A DNA stretch of 64,000 nt from Xylanibacillus composti (GCF_018403685.1 NZ_BOVK01000036.1:1-64000), one strand, 5' to 3'; shown: positions 46,035 to 56,588, counted from the first letter of the stretch. The notes: generated by a model not told the origin, from the letters alone. Made by a program: numbers and translations.

Positions 46035-46997
46035 TTAGCCCTGCAAGTACGTGAATGTGCCGATTTGCCTGTACTTGTCGAACCGATCCTGCCGAAGCCG
46101 GTCACTGTCCCAATGGCGCAGCTCCTCCAGGTGCCGGGTTAACGAGATCTTGACTGCCTCAGCCTGCTGGGCAGGATCACGGTGCGCACCGCCGCTCGGT
46201 TCGGGGATAATATCGTCGATGATGTTCATCTCTTGCAAATCCTGAGCGGTTATCTTCATCGCTTCCGCAGCCTTGTCCGCTTTGGAGGCGTCCTTCCACA
46301 GAATGGATGCGGCGCCATTCGGCGAAATAACCGAATAAATCGCGTTTTCCAGCATGAGCACCCGATTGCCGACTCCCAGCGCGAGAGCGCCGCCGCTTCC
46401 TCCCTCTCCGATGACGACACAAATAATCGGGACGCCGAAGGTGGACATCTCCAGCAAGTTTCTGGCGATGGCCTCCCCTTGGCCGCGTTCTTCCGCAGCG
46501 CCGCCGGGATAGGCGCCAGGCGTATCGATGAACGTGATGATGGGACGTCCGAACTTGTCCGCCTGCTTCATCAAACGCAAGCCTTTGCGGAAGCCTTCAG
46601 GATGAGGCATGCCGAAGTTGCGGGCAATGTTGTCCTTCGTATCCTTCCCTTTCTGATGGCCCACAACCGTGACCGGCACGCCATTGAGCTTGGCAATTCC
46701 GCCGACGATCGCCAAATCGTCCGCGAAGGCCCGGTCTCCATGCAGCTCAATAAAATCGTCAAAAATCGCTTGTATGTAATCAAGCGAGGTTGGACGTTGC
46801 GGATGGCGGGCAATTTGCATTTTTTGCGCAGGCACTAGCTGCACGAATATTTCTTTTTGCAGCTGGGCATAACGTTCTTCCAAGCGGGCGATTTCCTCTG
46901 AGAAATCAATTTGCTTCTCTGAGCCAAACCTCCGCAGTTCTTCAATCTTGCTCCGCAACTCCTCCAGCGGCTGCTCAAACGGCAATTCGTTAGCCAC
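46035..46997 (-). CDS. accA: Acetyl-CoA carboxylase carboxyltransferase subunit alpha
   Basis: A 320-residue AccA, which with AccD transfers the carboxyl group from biotin to acetyl-CoA, the first step of fatty acid synthesis. It has [60 protein letters not shown] and [15 protein letters not shown]. The start is GTG at 46997 after GGAGG, and it overlaps accD by 8 bp. Confidence 0.97.
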   Translation of the reverse strand: MANELPFEQPLEELRSKIEELRRFGSEKQIDFSEEIARLEERYAQLQKEIFVQLVPAQKMQIARHPQRPTSLDYIQAIFDDFIELHGDRAFADDLAIVGGIAKLNGVPVTVVGHQKGKDTKDNIARNFGMPHPEGFRKGLRLMKQADKFGRPIITFIDTPGAYPGGAAEERGQGEAIARNLLEMSTFGVPIICVVIGEGGSGGALALGVGNRVLMLENAIYSVISPNGAASILWKDASKADKAAEAMKITAQDLQEMNIIDDIIPEPSGGAHRDPAQQAEAVKISLTRHLEELRHWDSDRLRQDRFDKYRQIGTFTYLQG

Positions 46998-47856
46998 GCG
47001 AAACTCCCTCCTTCACCGTATGCAGATCAAGCAGTTTGATCAGGGTGCTGCGCATCTCCTTCCGGTTCACCACTTTATCCAGCTGGCCGTGCTGCAAATT
47101 GAACTCGGCCGTCTGGAAGTTGTCCGGCAGCTTCTGGCGGATCGTCTGCTCTATGACAATGCGGCCCGCAAAGCCGACAATCGTACCCGGCTCAGCCAAG
47201 ATGATATCCCCCAGCATCGCGAAGCTGGCGGTAACGCCGCCGAGCGTCGGATCGGTGAAGACCGAAATAAACAAGCCGCCCTTGTCGCTGAATCTGGCCA
47301 GCGCCGAGCTCGTCTTCGCCATCTGCATCAGGCTCAGGATGCTCTCCTGCATGCGGGCGCCGCCGGAAGTCGAGAACACAATGAGCGGGTAGCCCTTCTG
47401 CGTGGCGCGTTCCACGGCGCGTGTAATCTTCTCGCCAACGACCGAGCCCATGCTGCCGCTGAAGAAATCAAAGCTCATGACAGCACAAACGACCGGAAAG
47501 CCGCCGATCGTTCCTTCTCCCGTAACCACTGCATCTCTCAAGCCGGACTTCTCTGCTTGCTGCACCAGCTTGTCCGCATAGCCCGGAAATTCGAGCGGAT
47601 CTTCGGAGATCATATCGGCATCGTATTCGAACAACCGTCCTTCATCCATGATCATCTGGATCCGCTCTCTCGCATTCAGTTTCATATGATACCCACATGA
47701 CGGGCACACTTTCAGATTTTTATCGAGCTCCTTGCTCGTCTGAATGGCGCCGCACTTCGGACACTTGCTCATCAGTCCTTCGGGAATATCCCGTTTCGTC
47801 TGTTCCGATGGGATCACTGCATATTTGCGTTTTTTATGAAAAAAATCTTTTAGCAT
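46990..47856 (-). CDS. accD: Acetyl-CoA carboxylase carboxyltransferase subunit beta
   Basis: A 288-residue AccD, partner of AccA. The N-terminal zinc ribbon ([26 protein letters not shown], split as two Cys pairs) is complete, and the crotonase-like core has [28 protein letters not shown] and [21 protein letters not shown] at 47856 follows GGGGTG; a GTG five codons upstream is less likely. accD and accA overlap and are cotranslated. Confidence 0.96.
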   Translation of the reverse strand: MLKDFFHKKRKYAVIPSEQTKRDIPEGLMSKCPKCGAIQTSKELDKNLKVCPSCGYHMKLNARERIQMIMDEGRLFEYDADMISEDPLEFPGYADKLVQQAEKSGLRDAVVTGEGTIGGFPVVCAVMSFDFFSGSMGSVVGEKITRAVERATQKGYPLIVFSTSGGARMQESILSLMQMAKTSSALARFSDKGGLFISVFTDPTLGGVTASFAMLGDIILAEPGTIVGFAGRIVIEQTIRQKLPDNFQTAEFNLQHGQLDKVVNRKEMRSTLIKLLDLHTVKEGVSRG

Positions 47857-47915
47857 GATTTCACACCCCACAAGGCGGACCTTCCTGCCGGCTCAAGCAG
47901 CCGGACTATTCGGAA

Positions 47916-48107
47916 CTATCCTTTGTTAAACAATTCGTTCAGAACATCCTGCACTTCTTCCACCTCAGCCTCCGGGACCAACACTTCAAATTGCTGTTTC
48001 GATAGATTAATAGGCCGTAACTGAACCAGAAACCCTTCGTCCTGTAGCTTTTGTTTGATCGATTCGGCGATCTTGGCGGTAGGGGCGATGTAAATTACCG
48101 TCCACAT
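47916..48107 (-). CDS. Small conserved protein, DUF2007-like fold
   Basis: A 63-residue protein (MWTVIYIAPTAKIAESIKQKLQDEGFLVQLRPI and VLVPEAEVEEVQDVLNELF). The alternating strand-helix pattern resembles the DUF2007/ACT-like small proteins. It lies just upstream of accD on the same strand with a GGGAGGG site. Such short proteins are often given inherited names like glutamate decarboxylase in Paenibacillus; nothing here supports that activity. Confidence 0.75.
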   Translation of the reverse strand: MWTVIYIAPTAKIAESIKQKLQDEGFLVQLRPINLSKQQFEVLVPEAEVEEVQDVLNELFNKG

Positions 48108-48200
48108 GGGTTATAAACCCTCCCTAAGGTCAAGGCTTTGCAATGGATTAATGATATCATAAGTGCGCTTTTTCAAGCAAGAAAAGCCCTGAGATTGCCG

Positions 48201-48671
48201 TTACCCCTGCTGCCTGTGGGCAATGCGCGCCGAGGCGGCTGCCGCAACACCGGCCACCAAATCGTCCAGAAACACATGAATCCGTGCGGTTTCGTCATTC
48301 AGACTGCGGATAATGCCGATCTTTTTTTTGTCCAGATAGCCAAAGCTGGTTAGTCCAATCATCCCGTAAGCATGCGTGATGCCAAGCGCCATGACCTCGT
48401 CCACGCCATACAGCGACTCGTCTTTTTCCATAATGGACTGGAGCGGCTCGGGCAGCAGCTTCTGTTCAGCCAACTCGTCCAACGCCACGCCCGTATAGAT
48501 CGCGTACTGCACATCCCGCTTGGTCAGCACAGCCTTGACGCTTTCCACACAATCCTGCAGCGTTAGTTGGGGATGATATGGATATTGAAGGCGGAAGACG
48601 ATATCAGCGATCTGCTCGACGCGTACGCCTCTGCGCTCCAGCAAGGCAATCATCTTCTTCTGATCATCCAT
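48201..48671 (-). CDS. yutG: Phosphatidylglycerophosphatase A-like protein (YutG)
   Basis: A 156-residue PgpA/YutG protein with IADIVFRLQYPYHPQLTLQDCVESVKAVL, ESLYGVDEVMALGITHAYGMIG and the C-terminal VFLDDLVAGVAAAASARIAH. No long membrane segment is seen, unlike E. coli PgpA, as in Bacillus YutG. The expected role is a phosphatase in phospholipid metabolism, but this is not shown for YutG. It lies between dnaE and accD. Confidence 0.85.
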   Translation of the reverse strand: MDDQKKMIALLERRGVRVEQIADIVFRLQYPYHPQLTLQDCVESVKAVLTKRDVQYAIYTGVALDELAEQKLLPEPLQSIMEKDESLYGVDEVMALGITHAYGMIGLTSFGYLDKKKIGIIRSLNDETARIHVFLDDLVAGVAAAASARIAHRQQG

Positions 48672-48745
48672 GGGCGAATCCCCCTGTCTTCTGTCCTCGT
48701 CCCGGTGCGAGGATGTAAGAACAATGTATGCGGGGGACAGCCGAA

Positions 48746-51700
48746 TTATTTCACCTTTACCGTATCTTTGCCAAAGCGCTCCTCAATTGCTGCGAACAGC
48801 TCCCGCGAAGGCTTTATGCGGTACCGCTCGTTCAGGACAAGCGTGCGCCCTTCGCGTTCATAGTAAAGCACGACCGGCAACGGACCGGGATGCTGCTGCA
48901 GGCGAACCTGAAGTTCCTTCAGCAGCGCGGGCGTTTCCTTGTCCGCAGCAATTTTGACAAAGACCTTCTGTTTGGCCCCGCTTGCCGCAGGAGCGGCTGC
49001 GTGAGAGCGTGCCGGCCTGGAAGGGGCTGCCGCCGGCGGCTCCTGTCTGCCCGGCGCGTTGTTTCGAACGGACGCGGCTCCCGCCTGCTGGTGCCGCTTC
49101 CGGGGCTGCCTGTCGGGACGAACGGCCGCACTTCCCGGTTCCGCCTCGTCGAGGGAACAGATCATATCCGCAAGCAGCTTCACCTGCTGCTCCCCATCTT
49201 GCTGCTGGACACGCGCCCGCAGGAAGAGCAGCCGCCCCTTCTCCACTTCCGGCCCGTAGCGCGACCAGGTCTCCGGAAAAACCACAACCTCCACGCGCTC
49301 GATCCGATCCTCCAGCTCCATGAACGCCATCGCCTTGCCCTTCTTGCTGACAATCGGCTTCACCGACAGCACCCTGCCGGCTACCTCTACCATTCGATTG
49401 TCCGGGGCATGCTCCAGCTCATGCAGAGGCACAACGCCCAGAGCCTCCATCTTGTCGCGATAATCATCAAGCGGGTGTCCGGACAAGTAAAGTCCGAGCA
49501 GCTCACGTTCCAGCTCCAGCTCGCGCGCACGGCTAAAAGCCGGGACGTCGGGCAGCTCGAATTGCCAGTTGACGCTTTCCTGAAAGCCGAACATATCGAG
49601 CTGCAGCTCGTCCCGTTCCTTCTTCCGCTTCGCCGCTGTGTCCGCCGTTTCGTCCAGAGCTGCCAGCAGCTGGGCGCGATGGCCGTCCATCGCGTCCATG
49701 CCCCCGGCCAGAATCAGGGATTCGATCACACGCTTGTTGCAAACCCGCAGATCAACACGATTGCAAAAATCCGCCAAGTTGCTGTACGGACCGCTCTTCC
49801 TTTCCTTAATGATCGATTCCATCGCCTGCGTGCCAACGTTCTTCACAGCCGCGAGGCCAAAGCGAATTGCCCCGATATCGCCGTCTGGCGCACCCGCCAG
49901 CGGCGTGAAGCTGATATTGCTTTCGTTCACATCCGGACCTAGCACGCGAATCCGCATACGCCGGCATTCATCCGCATATTCGGCCATCTTCCGGTGATTG
50001 CCCATTACCGAGGTCAGCATAGACGCCATAAATGGCACGGGGTAGTTCGCCTTCAAGTATGCGGTGCGATAAGCCAGGACGCCGTATGCTGTCGCATGCG
50101 CGCGGGGGAAGCCGTAGTCGGCGAAGCGGACGATCATGTCATAGACAAGATGGGCGTCGCTCGCCTGATAGCCCTGCTTCAGGCTGCCTGCCACAAAGTG
50201 CTCGCGTTCCTTGTCAAGCACTTCCCGCTTCTTCTTGGAAACGGCGCGCCGAAGCAAGTCCGCTTCGCCTAGGGAGAAGCCCGCCATGCGTGACGCGATC
50301 TGCATGATTTGCTCCTGATACACGATAATGCCGTACGTATCCCGCAGGATCGGTTCCAGATCGGCATGCGGATAGTCCGCGTCGGCTCGGCCATGCTTCG
50401 CTTCGATGTAGCGCGGGATAAACTCCATCGGTCCCGGTCGATACAGCGCGAGCACCGAGATGATGTCTTCGAAGCAGGACGGCTTCAGCTCCCGCAGCAC
50501 CCTTCTCATACCGGCGGATTCGAGCTGAAAAATGCCGGTGGTATCTCCTCGCGACAGCATTTCGTATGTGGCGGGATCATCATCCGGTATGCTGCGCAAG
50601 TCAATCGATCCGCCCCCTAGCTTCTCTATCCAATCCAAGGTGCGTTCGATAATAGACAAAGTGCGCAGGCCAAGGAAATCCATCTTCAGCAGGCCAACCG
50701 CTTCCAGGTGTTCCATCGAATACTGGGTGAGCGCAACCTTCTCCGTACCTGTCTGCAGCGGCACATGATCGGTCAGCGCATCCTTCGAGATGACGACTCC
50801 CGCGGCATGGGTGGATGCGTGCCTTGGCATCCCTTCCACTTTGCGCGCCACTTCAATCAGCTCGCGCGCCTTGCTGTCTTGCTCGACCGCTGCCTGCAAG
50901 GAAGACGATTGCTCCAGCGCCTTGTCAATGGTGATGCCGAGCTGGGCGGGAATCATCTTGGCGATCCGATCCACGTCGGCATAACTGAAGCCCAGCGCGC
51001 GGCCAACGTCTCGCACAGCAGCCTTGGCAGCCATCGTCCCGAATGTAATGATTTGAGCTACGCGATCCGTTCCGTACTTGTCCGCCACATAATCAATGAC
51101 CTCGTCCCGGCGCTCATCGCTGAAATCGATATCGATATCGGGCATCGTCACCCGTTCCGGATTGAGAAATCGCTCGAAGAGCAGTCCGTATTTCAGGGGA
51201 TCGACATCGGTAATCGCAAGCGCGTACGCGACAAGACTGCCCGCCGAGGAACCTCTGCCCGGACCTACGGCGATCCCCCGCTCCTTCGCATAGCGGATAA
51301 AGTCCCATACAATCAGGAAGTAATCTTCATAGCCCATCTTGCCAATTACCTGAAGCTCATAGGCAAGCCGCTGTTCCGCTTGAGCGCGCCAGCCGCCATC
51401 CTGCCATTCCGGCAGAGCCGCATACCGTTCCTTCAGTCCCTGCGCGCACAGCTGCTGCAAAAAGCTGCCCGATCCCTGCCCTTCCGGCACAGGGAAATAA
51501 TGCGGCAAAGCAGTGCGGCCAAACGTCAGATCGAGATTGCACGCATCCGCTATCCGCACCGTCGCTTCCAAGGCTTCCCGACAATGCGGGAACAGCTTCT
51601 CCATTTCTGCGCCGCTCTTCAGATACATCTGGTTCGTGTGCATCTTCAGCCGGTCGTCATCCTCGACCGTCTTCCCCGTGCCAATGCAGATGAGGGTATC

Positions 51701-52351
51701 CTGCACGGTCTGATCCTCCGGCTGCAGGTAATGCACATCGTTCGTCGCAACAAGCGGAATGCCCGTCTCCCGGCTGAGTTCGATCAGCTTCTGATTGACT
51801 TTCCTTTGCTCGATCAATCCGTGATCCTGCAGCTCCAAATAAAAATGCTCGCCGAAGATGCCGCGGTAGCGCAGCGCGGCCTCTCTTGCCATGTCCATCC
51901 GGTCAGCCAGCAAGGCTTGCGCAACCTCGCCGCCCAGGCAGGCGCTTAACGCCGTGATGCCTTCGGCATGAGCCGCCAATGCCTCAAGATCCACCCTCGG
52001 CTTGTAATGGAAGCCTTCCAGGTGTCCGATCGAGCACAGCCTCATCAGATTGCGGTACCCTTCCGAATTGCGCGCCAGCAAAATCAGATGGTAGATACGC
52101 TGATCCTGGCGCGAGCCCCGCTGCTTGCGGGAGCCTTCGGTGACGTAAGCCTCGCAGCCTATAATCGGCTTGATGCCGTGCGCCTGACACGCCTGGTAAA
52201 ACGCAATCGCGCCGTACATCACTCCGTGATCGGTCAAAGCCAGCGCCTTCATGCCATGTGCCGAAGCCTGTTTGACCAGATCTGAAATGCGGGCGGCGCC
52301 ATCCAGCAGACTATATTCGCTATGCACGTGCAGATGTACAAATTCGCCCAT
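48746..52351 (-). CDS. dnaE: DNA polymerase III subunit alpha
   Basis: A C-family replicative polymerase of about 1201 residues. The N-terminal PHP domain has FVHLHVHSEYSLLDGAARI. The polymerase core has GPGRGSSAGSLVAYALAITDVDP and PDIDIDFSDERRDEVIDYV, giving the catalytic Asp pair, then a helix-hairpin-helix and an OB fold (VAGRVLSVKPI). It is the lagging-strand type DnaE of Bacillales. A Pro/Ala/Gln-rich linker lies near the C-terminus (about 1060-1120). ATG at 52351 follows GGAG; an ATG five codons upstream is possible. Confidence 0.96.
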   Translation of the reverse strand: MGEFVHLHVHSEYSLLDGAARISDLVKQASAHGMKALALTDHGVMYGAIAFYQACQAHGIKPIIGCEAYVTEGSRKQRGSRQDQRIYHLILLARNSEGYRNLMRLCSIGHLEGFHYKPRVDLEALAAHAEGITALSACLGGEVAQALLADRMDMAREAALRYRGIFGEHFYLELQDHGLIEQRKVNQKLIELSRETGIPLVATNDVHYLQPEDQTVQDTLICIGTGKTVEDDDRLKMHTNQMYLKSGAEMEKLFPHCREALEATVRIADACNLDLTFGRTALPHYFPVPEGQGSGSFLQQLCAQGLKERYAALPEWQDGGWRAQAEQRLAYELQVIGKMGYEDYFLIVWDFIRYAKERGIAVGPGRGSSAGSLVAYALAITDVDPLKYGLLFERFLNPERVTMPDIDIDFSDERRDEVIDYVADKYGTDRVAQIITFGTMAAKAAVRDVGRALGFSYADVDRIAKMIPAQLGITIDKALEQSSSLQAAVEQDSKARELIEVARKVEGMPRHASTHAAGVVISKDALTDHVPLQTGTEKVALTQYSMEHLEAVGLLKMDFLGLRTLSIIERTLDWIEKLGGGSIDLRSIPDDDPATYEMLSRGDTTGIFQLESAGMRRVLRELKPSCFEDIISVLALYRPGPMEFIPRYIEAKHGRADADYPHADLEPILRDTYGIIVYQEQIMQIASRMAGFSLGEADLLRRAVSKKKREVLDKEREHFVAGSLKQGYQASDAHLVYDMIVRFADYGFPRAHATAYGVLAYRTAYLKANYPVPFMASMLTSVMGNHRKMAEYADECRRMRIRVLGPDVNESNISFTPLAGAPDGDIGAIRFGLAAVKNVGTQAMESIIKERKSGPYSNLADFCNRVDLRVCNKRVIESLILAGGMDAMDGHRAQLLAALDETADTAAKRKKERDELQLDMFGFQESVNWQFELPDVPAFSRARELELERELLGLYLSGHPLDDYRDKMEALGVVPLHELEHAPDNRMVEVAGRVLSVKPIVSKKGKAMAFMELEDRIERVEVVVFPETWSRYGPEVEKGRLLFLRARVQQQDGEQQVKLLADMICSLDEAEPGSAAVRPDRQPRKRHQQAGAASVRNNAPGRQEPPAAAPSRPARSHAAAPAASGAKQKVFVKIAADKETPALLKELQVRLQQHPGPLPVVLYYEREGRTLVLNERYRIKPSRELFAAIEERFGKDTVKVK

Positions 52352-52419
52352 TGTGATCGGCTCCATTCTCTTTCAAATCCGACAGCTATGCGAACTCCTA
52401 TTCGTTAACAACTATTTTA

Positions 52420-52449
52420 TCATAATCGGGACAGCCTTTCCTATACATA
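52420..52449 (+). promoter_or_regulatory. Candidate sigma-E promoter of ytrHI
   Basis: TCATAAT at 52420-52426 and TATACATA at 52442-52449 are 15 bp apart and resemble the sigma-E -35 (KMATATT) and -10 (CATACANT), each with mismatches. ytrHI is a sigma-E operon in B. subtilis, which supports the reading. Confidence 0.35.
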
Positions 52450-52529
52450 TACTAAAGGCGGTCGAAGCCGGCATGCGGATGCGGCCGTCTGGCGGAACAC
52501 CAGTCTCGAAAACGAAGGAAGGTCTGTCC

Positions 52530-52865
52530 ATGAACGCCTATTTCATCAAACAGCTGATCTATCATTTCTTGCAAGCGTTCGGTGTCGTGCTGGGCGCGGC
52601 CATGCTGGGCGGAATCGCGGCCATCTTGACTCTGGAATCTCCCAAACTGCACATGGAGTCGATAGCCGACAAAATCAAAATCTGGGCGGTTGTAGCCGCA
52701 ATCGGCGGGACGATCGACCCTTTCCGCATGATTGAAACCAACTTTAGCGACAGCCAGTATATACTGGCGCTCAAGCAAATCCTCTTGATCATCAGCGCAT
52801 TTATCGGCGCTTCCATGGGAACCCGGCTCATTCAATGGATCTGCGCGGGAGGAGGAGAGGGATGA
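52530..52865 (+). CDS. ytrH: Sporulation protein YtrH
   Basis: A 111-residue membrane protein with segments at about 12-32, 48-64 and 82-103. The sequence (FLQAFGVVLGAAMLGGIAAILTLESPKLHMESIADKIKIWAVVAAIGGTIDP) matches YtrH, a mother-cell sporulation protein. The ATG has GAAGGAAGG upstream, and the stop overlaps the start of ytrI. Confidence 0.92.
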   Translation: MNAYFIKQLIYHFLQAFGVVLGAAMLGGIAAILTLESPKLHMESIADKIKIWAVVAAIGGTIDPFRMIETNFSDSQYILALKQILLIISAFIGASMGTRLIQWICAGGGEG

Positions 52866-53365
52866 GGGTGCCGCCCTTTTCCCTGTGGATGCACCGCATT
52901 CGTCTGGGGGCGATCTTTCTGTGCGGAGCCATTGTGGGCGCCGCCGTATTCATGAGCATCGTGCAGCACAACTTTCATCTGATATTGGAAGACAATAGCC
53001 GGCTTACCGAGGAAAACAACAAGCTGAAATCGGACATCGTCGATCTGGAAAAACATAAAAACAGCCAAACGGTCATCCGCTCGATCGACGTACGGATCGA
53101 AGCCGAACCGGGCGCAAAACCGCTGGAGGAGGTCATCCAAAATCGCATACGCCACCATGTCTGGGAGAAGCTTCGCGATATATGGGTAGGCCAAAAAATC
53201 TCCGTGCTGGATTCCGGCGCGCAACATGTAAAAAGCTTGTACAGCCAGCTAATCCGCGATCAAGACGGGAAGGATTATATGGTCCGCATCAGTTCGTTGT
53301 TCGTCATATACGGAGAATTGCGTGTATGGATTGAAGTAGAGGAGATAAAGCCTGGAAGCACGTAA
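52862..53365 (+). CDS. ytrI: Sporulation protein YtrI
   Basis: A 167-residue protein with one N-terminal membrane segment (about 14-34) and a short coiled coil (about 43-65, ILEDNSRLTEENNKLKSDIVDLEK), then a soluble domain. It matches YtrI, which acts with YtrH in sporulation. ATG at 52862 overlaps the ytrH stop codon and follows GGAGG. Confidence 0.9.
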   Translation: MRVPPFSLWMHRIRLGAIFLCGAIVGAAVFMSIVQHNFHLILEDNSRLTEENNKLKSDIVDLEKHKNSQTVIRSIDVRIEAEPGAKPLEEVIQNRIRHHVWEKLRDIWVGQKISVLDSGAQHVKSLYSQLIRDQDGKDYMVRISSLFVIYGELRVWIEVEEIKPGST

Positions 53366-53597
53366 GGGGATAATGCATCTTGGCCAGTCAAGTCAGACCT
53401 GGGTCATTCCGGTCCGGTCTGGCCGCCCGACCACTCCGGCAGGTCTTGAGCGTCGCATTCCTGCCGCTTGAGCCGCCCATCGCCTTCCGGCTGATGCGGC
53501 AGCCGCGGTTGAACGGCAGCCTCATGCTGGCCGGCTTGCAATCTGGATCGGTACAAGCTACAGTTAGAAGGAAACTTAGTGAAAGGAAACGATCCTG

Positions 53598-53903
53598 ATG
53601 ATAGACATCTCCTTCTGGCAAACTGCCCTCTCCTTCTCCGCCATTATCGCCGCGGGCGCTTCCTTCTACTTCAGCACCAAGTCGCGCAGGGCTGACACAG
53701 TGAAGCTGAGAGGCATATACGGGGCTCGCACGAACATCTGTATGGGACTGATGCTGATAATAATCGCCTTGATCCAGCTCATGCTGTTCGAAGGCTCTAC
53801 CATTCGTCTAATTGTAGGCACGATCTTTCTGCTGCTGGGCTTGTTCAACCTGTTCGCCGGCATCCGCAACCATTCAGCGTTCAATCGCATGAAGGAACAG
53901 TAA
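53598..53903 (+). CDS. ytpI: Membrane protein YtpI
   Basis: A 101-residue membrane protein with three hydrophobic segments (about 7-25, 44-62 and 69-86). Its place between ytrI and ytoI and its sequence fit YtpI of B. subtilis. GAAAGGA precedes the ATG. Its function is not known. Confidence 0.85.
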   Translation: MIDISFWQTALSFSAIIAAGASFYFSTKSRRADTVKLRGIYGARTNICMGLMLIIIALIQLMLFEGSTIRLIVGTIFLLLGLFNLFAGIRNHSAFNRMKEQ

Positions 53904-54393
53904 GCGTAGCCAACGCAAAAAAAAGAGAGGCCGTTGGCCGCTAAGCTTGTCCCTTGCACGTTGTCCCTTGCACGCTAACGGAACTGAGCGCCACTAGTTG
54001 CCCATTTTTCGCGCATTTCCAAATCTAACGGAACTCACGGACCTTATTCCAGCAATTTCGGGGATATACCTTGCGAAATCCGCTAAATAACGTCTCTCGC
54101 TTCCGTTACAATTCCACATTCGTCTATTTCGATCCAATAACGTCTCCTATTTCCGTTACAGCGTTCAACGCTCTGACACCCCGGCTTTCCGCAGTCAGTC
54201 TCCAAACACACGTGTCTTCCGCGGAGATGCCCTGCGGGTGTCGCGGCCTTCGATCAGCGTTGCAGACCCGGCAACCACTTTTTTTTTGTGCACCAACGCT
54301 GCACCCTGCATGAATCCACACTGCGTCAACATCTCACGGCCTTCGGACAGCGCACCGGCTGCTCCCTGCTCCTGCCGCCAGGTTGCTCCTGCA
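53904..54393. repeat. Intergenic region with TAACGGAACT-type repeats
   Basis: No gene was seen. CTAACGGAACTGAG (about 53978) and CTAACGGAACTCACGGAC (about 54026) are close copies, followed by the reverse forms CTTCCGTTACA (54100) and TTTCCGTTACA (54150), each after an AACGTCTC segment. This is the same dispersed repeat family as at 6.3-6.5 kb. Confidence 0.6.
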
Positions 54394-55722
54394 TCACCGC
54401 TGCTCCAGCACCTGCGCAGTCAAGAGCGCCTTGCACACGAGCACCTGCTCATGGAACATCTCGACGTCCACCTTCGCAAACTTCCGGCTGATTTCCAGCA
54501 CATTGGGAATGATGTCTACCGACGTGTCCAGCTGCAGCGGGCGAATGAAATAGGTGGACGCATTGTCCAGCACCAAATCCCCCTTGCGCTCTGTCTTGAT
54601 TACCTGGAAGGCGGCTTTCGTCATCAGAGTCGCCAGCACCCCTTCAGACACAACGCCCAAATCGCCGGTCATTTGCGGCGTTATGCTGCCACGAAACCGC
54701 ACCTGTCCCGTCTCGTCGCGTATTTCTTCGAACGTCGACCACATCAAATCCTCGAAGGTCTCGCCCATTTGCGGCTGCCGCTGACTGTACTGCATCGCCT
54801 TCAAGACGTCCTGCCTGCTGATAATGCCGCGCAGCTTGCGATTATGGTCTACTACGGGCAGCACCTCGATGCCCTCCCATACCATCATATGGGCGGCCGA
54901 AGCGATGGACGTTTGAACGCCGACCGTTAGCGGATTTCGCGTCATCAGACGATCCAGCGTCTGATTCGGGTCCGCATCCAGAACATCCTTGGGCGTCACC
55001 ATCCCGATGACCCGATTCCATTCGTCCGTAACGGGGAAACGGCTGTTGCCGGTGCTGTCCACAAATTTAATCCAGTCGCTGACCGTCTGGTTTGCCTTGA
55101 CCGTTACAGGCGGTTCCTTGTCATGGATCAAATCCTCAACCAAAATAATTTTCTTCTTGATCAGCCGGTCATAAATCGCACGGTTAATCATGGATGCCAC
55201 GGTGAAGGTATCATAGCCGCTAGTAATGATCGGCAAGCCTAATGCGTCGGCCAGTTCGCGGATATCGTCGCTCGTATGGAAACCGCCTGTTACCAGCACA
55301 CCCGACCCTTGCTCCAACGCCAAGCGATGGGCCCCTTCACGGTTGCCGACAATGAGCAGGCTTCCCGCGTCGATGTACTTCATCATATCATCCAATTCCA
55401 TGGCGCCGATGACAAATTTGTGCAGCGGCGTATCCAGGCCGGCTTGTCCGCCAAGCACCTCGCCGTCGACAATCATGACGACATCCCGAAACGTCAGCTG
55501 GTCAATGCGATACCGGTGCCGCTTGCCCACCCGAACCGTGCCAATGCGGGGGCGGGTTTGCACAAGGCCTTGATTCTCCGCATCTTTGATCGCGCGATAT
55601 GCGGTCCCTTCGCTGACGTGCAGCGCCTTCGCAATTTGCCGGACGGAAATCTGCTGACCGACATCCAGTTCCTCAATATATTGCAAGATTTGCTCATGCT
55701 TTGTAGAAGTATCCTCTCTCAT
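54394..55722 (-). CDS. ytoI: HTH-DRTGG-CBS-hotdog regulator YtoI
   Basis: A 442-residue protein with an N-terminal helix-turn-helix (about 15-65, QISVRQIAKALHVSEGTAYRAIKDAENQGL), a DRTGG domain (about 75-190, LVTGGFHTSDDIRELADALGLPIITS), a CBS pair (about 197-320) and a hot-dog domain at the end. The layout equals YtoI of B. subtilis. It may sense an adenine nucleotide through the CBS pair; its targets are unknown. Confidence 0.92.
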   Translation of the reverse strand: MREDTSTKHEQILQYIEELDVGQQISVRQIAKALHVSEGTAYRAIKDAENQGLVQTRPRIGTVRVGKRHRYRIDQLTFRDVVMIVDGEVLGGQAGLDTPLHKFVIGAMELDDMMKYIDAGSLLIVGNREGAHRLALEQGSGVLVTGGFHTSDDIRELADALGLPIITSGYDTFTVASMINRAIYDRLIKKKIILVEDLIHDKEPPVTVKANQTVSDWIKFVDSTGNSRFPVTDEWNRVIGMVTPKDVLDADPNQTLDRLMTRNPLTVGVQTSIASAAHMMVWEGIEVLPVVDHNRKLRGIISRQDVLKAMQYSQRQPQMGETFEDLMWSTFEEIRDETGQVRFRGSITPQMTGDLGVVSEGVLATLMTKAAFQVIKTERKGDLVLDNASTYFIRPLQLDTSVDIIPNVLEISRKFAKVDVEMFHEQVLVCKALLTAQVLEQR

Positions 55723-55920
55723 CGCAACCGTCGCCTACAATCTTTGGGAATACTATCGAAATTAACATATTATTATATATCAACCACGATTTTTCGTAAA
55801 GAAATTTTCGCGTGCGTGAATTGGGTTTTCAAGCAGAATCTTATGTATTAATCTGGAAACAATAACATGTGAAGTTCAAGATACATGCCGTCTGGAAAAG
55901 GAGATAGGAGGTTAGCAAGC

Positions 55921-56133
55921 ATGGATAAAACCACCTGTATTGATTCCCGATACTTGACTATCGCCATTCAAAGCGTCTTGTTCCATTACCGGAATCGGCT
56001 GGACGAAATCCATTCCAACAACGACGCAGGCCAGGAGCGTCTGATCAAAGAAATGGCCGATGAAATTACCCATACGGCCAGGCACATCGAAGCACTGACG
56101 GATCAAACTATGCGTCGCTTGGGTGCAGAATAA
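55921..56133 (+). CDS. Small hypothetical protein
   Basis: A 70-residue, mostly helical protein (MDKTTCIDSRYLTIAIQSVLFHYRNRL and EMADEITHTARHIEALTDQTMRRL). A clear AGGAGG site eight bases before the ATG supports translation. I do not recognise it. It lies alone between divergent and convergent neighbours. Confidence 0.65.
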   Translation: MDKTTCIDSRYLTIAIQSVLFHYRNRLDEIHSNNDAGQERLIKEMADEITHTARHIEALTDQTMRRLGAE

Positions 56134-56306
56134 CCTCACAGTCTCTTCCCGCTGCTGCTGCCCAAACAGAGAAATGCCGCAATCGGCTGCAGTTGAGAAA
56201 TTTCCGTCCGCAACGGATTGCGACTGCTCGATACATAGACGACACCCCAACTTTCGATCCGCATGGATCTCGCATGGCTCCCTGCTGCTGAAGCGGCCAG
56301 CGCAGC

Positions 56307-56588
56307 CTATCTTTTTGTATCCCGCACCACGAGCTTGCTGCGCAGTCGCTGTTCCATTTTCCACCTGCGCATGCGCTTGACATGCTGCAGCTCTTTGCGC
56401 GTCTCTTCGTCTACTCCCAGCAAATCATAGAGGTATGCCGATACAATGACCAGCATCATGCCGAGCCATACAGCGGCAAACAGAGACGGAGCCGTCCACC
56501 CCTGTCCAACATCCAGCCTTGGAATCGCGTATAGCAGCAGACCCGCACCCAGCGCCAAACCGACAACGGAGCTGATTCCTTTTTTCAT
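56307..56588 (-). CDS. Small membrane protein of unknown function
   Basis: A 93-residue protein with two hydrophobic segments (about 5-22 and 35-53) and a basic C-terminal tail. AAGGAGGAAGACC precedes the ATG. It is upstream of nothing obvious and lies on the same strand as the DUF445 gene. I do not recognise the family. Confidence 0.75.
   Translation of the reverse strand: MKKGISSVVGLALGAGLLLYAIPRLDVGQGWTAPSLFAAVWLGMMLVIVSAYLYDLLGVDEETRKELQHVKRMRRWKMEQRLRSKLVVRDTKR

Noticed and set aside
53380-53598. Small open frame between ytrI and ytpI
   Set aside because: It is Arg/Pro/Leu-rich with no good start site and no recognisable family; treated as chance.
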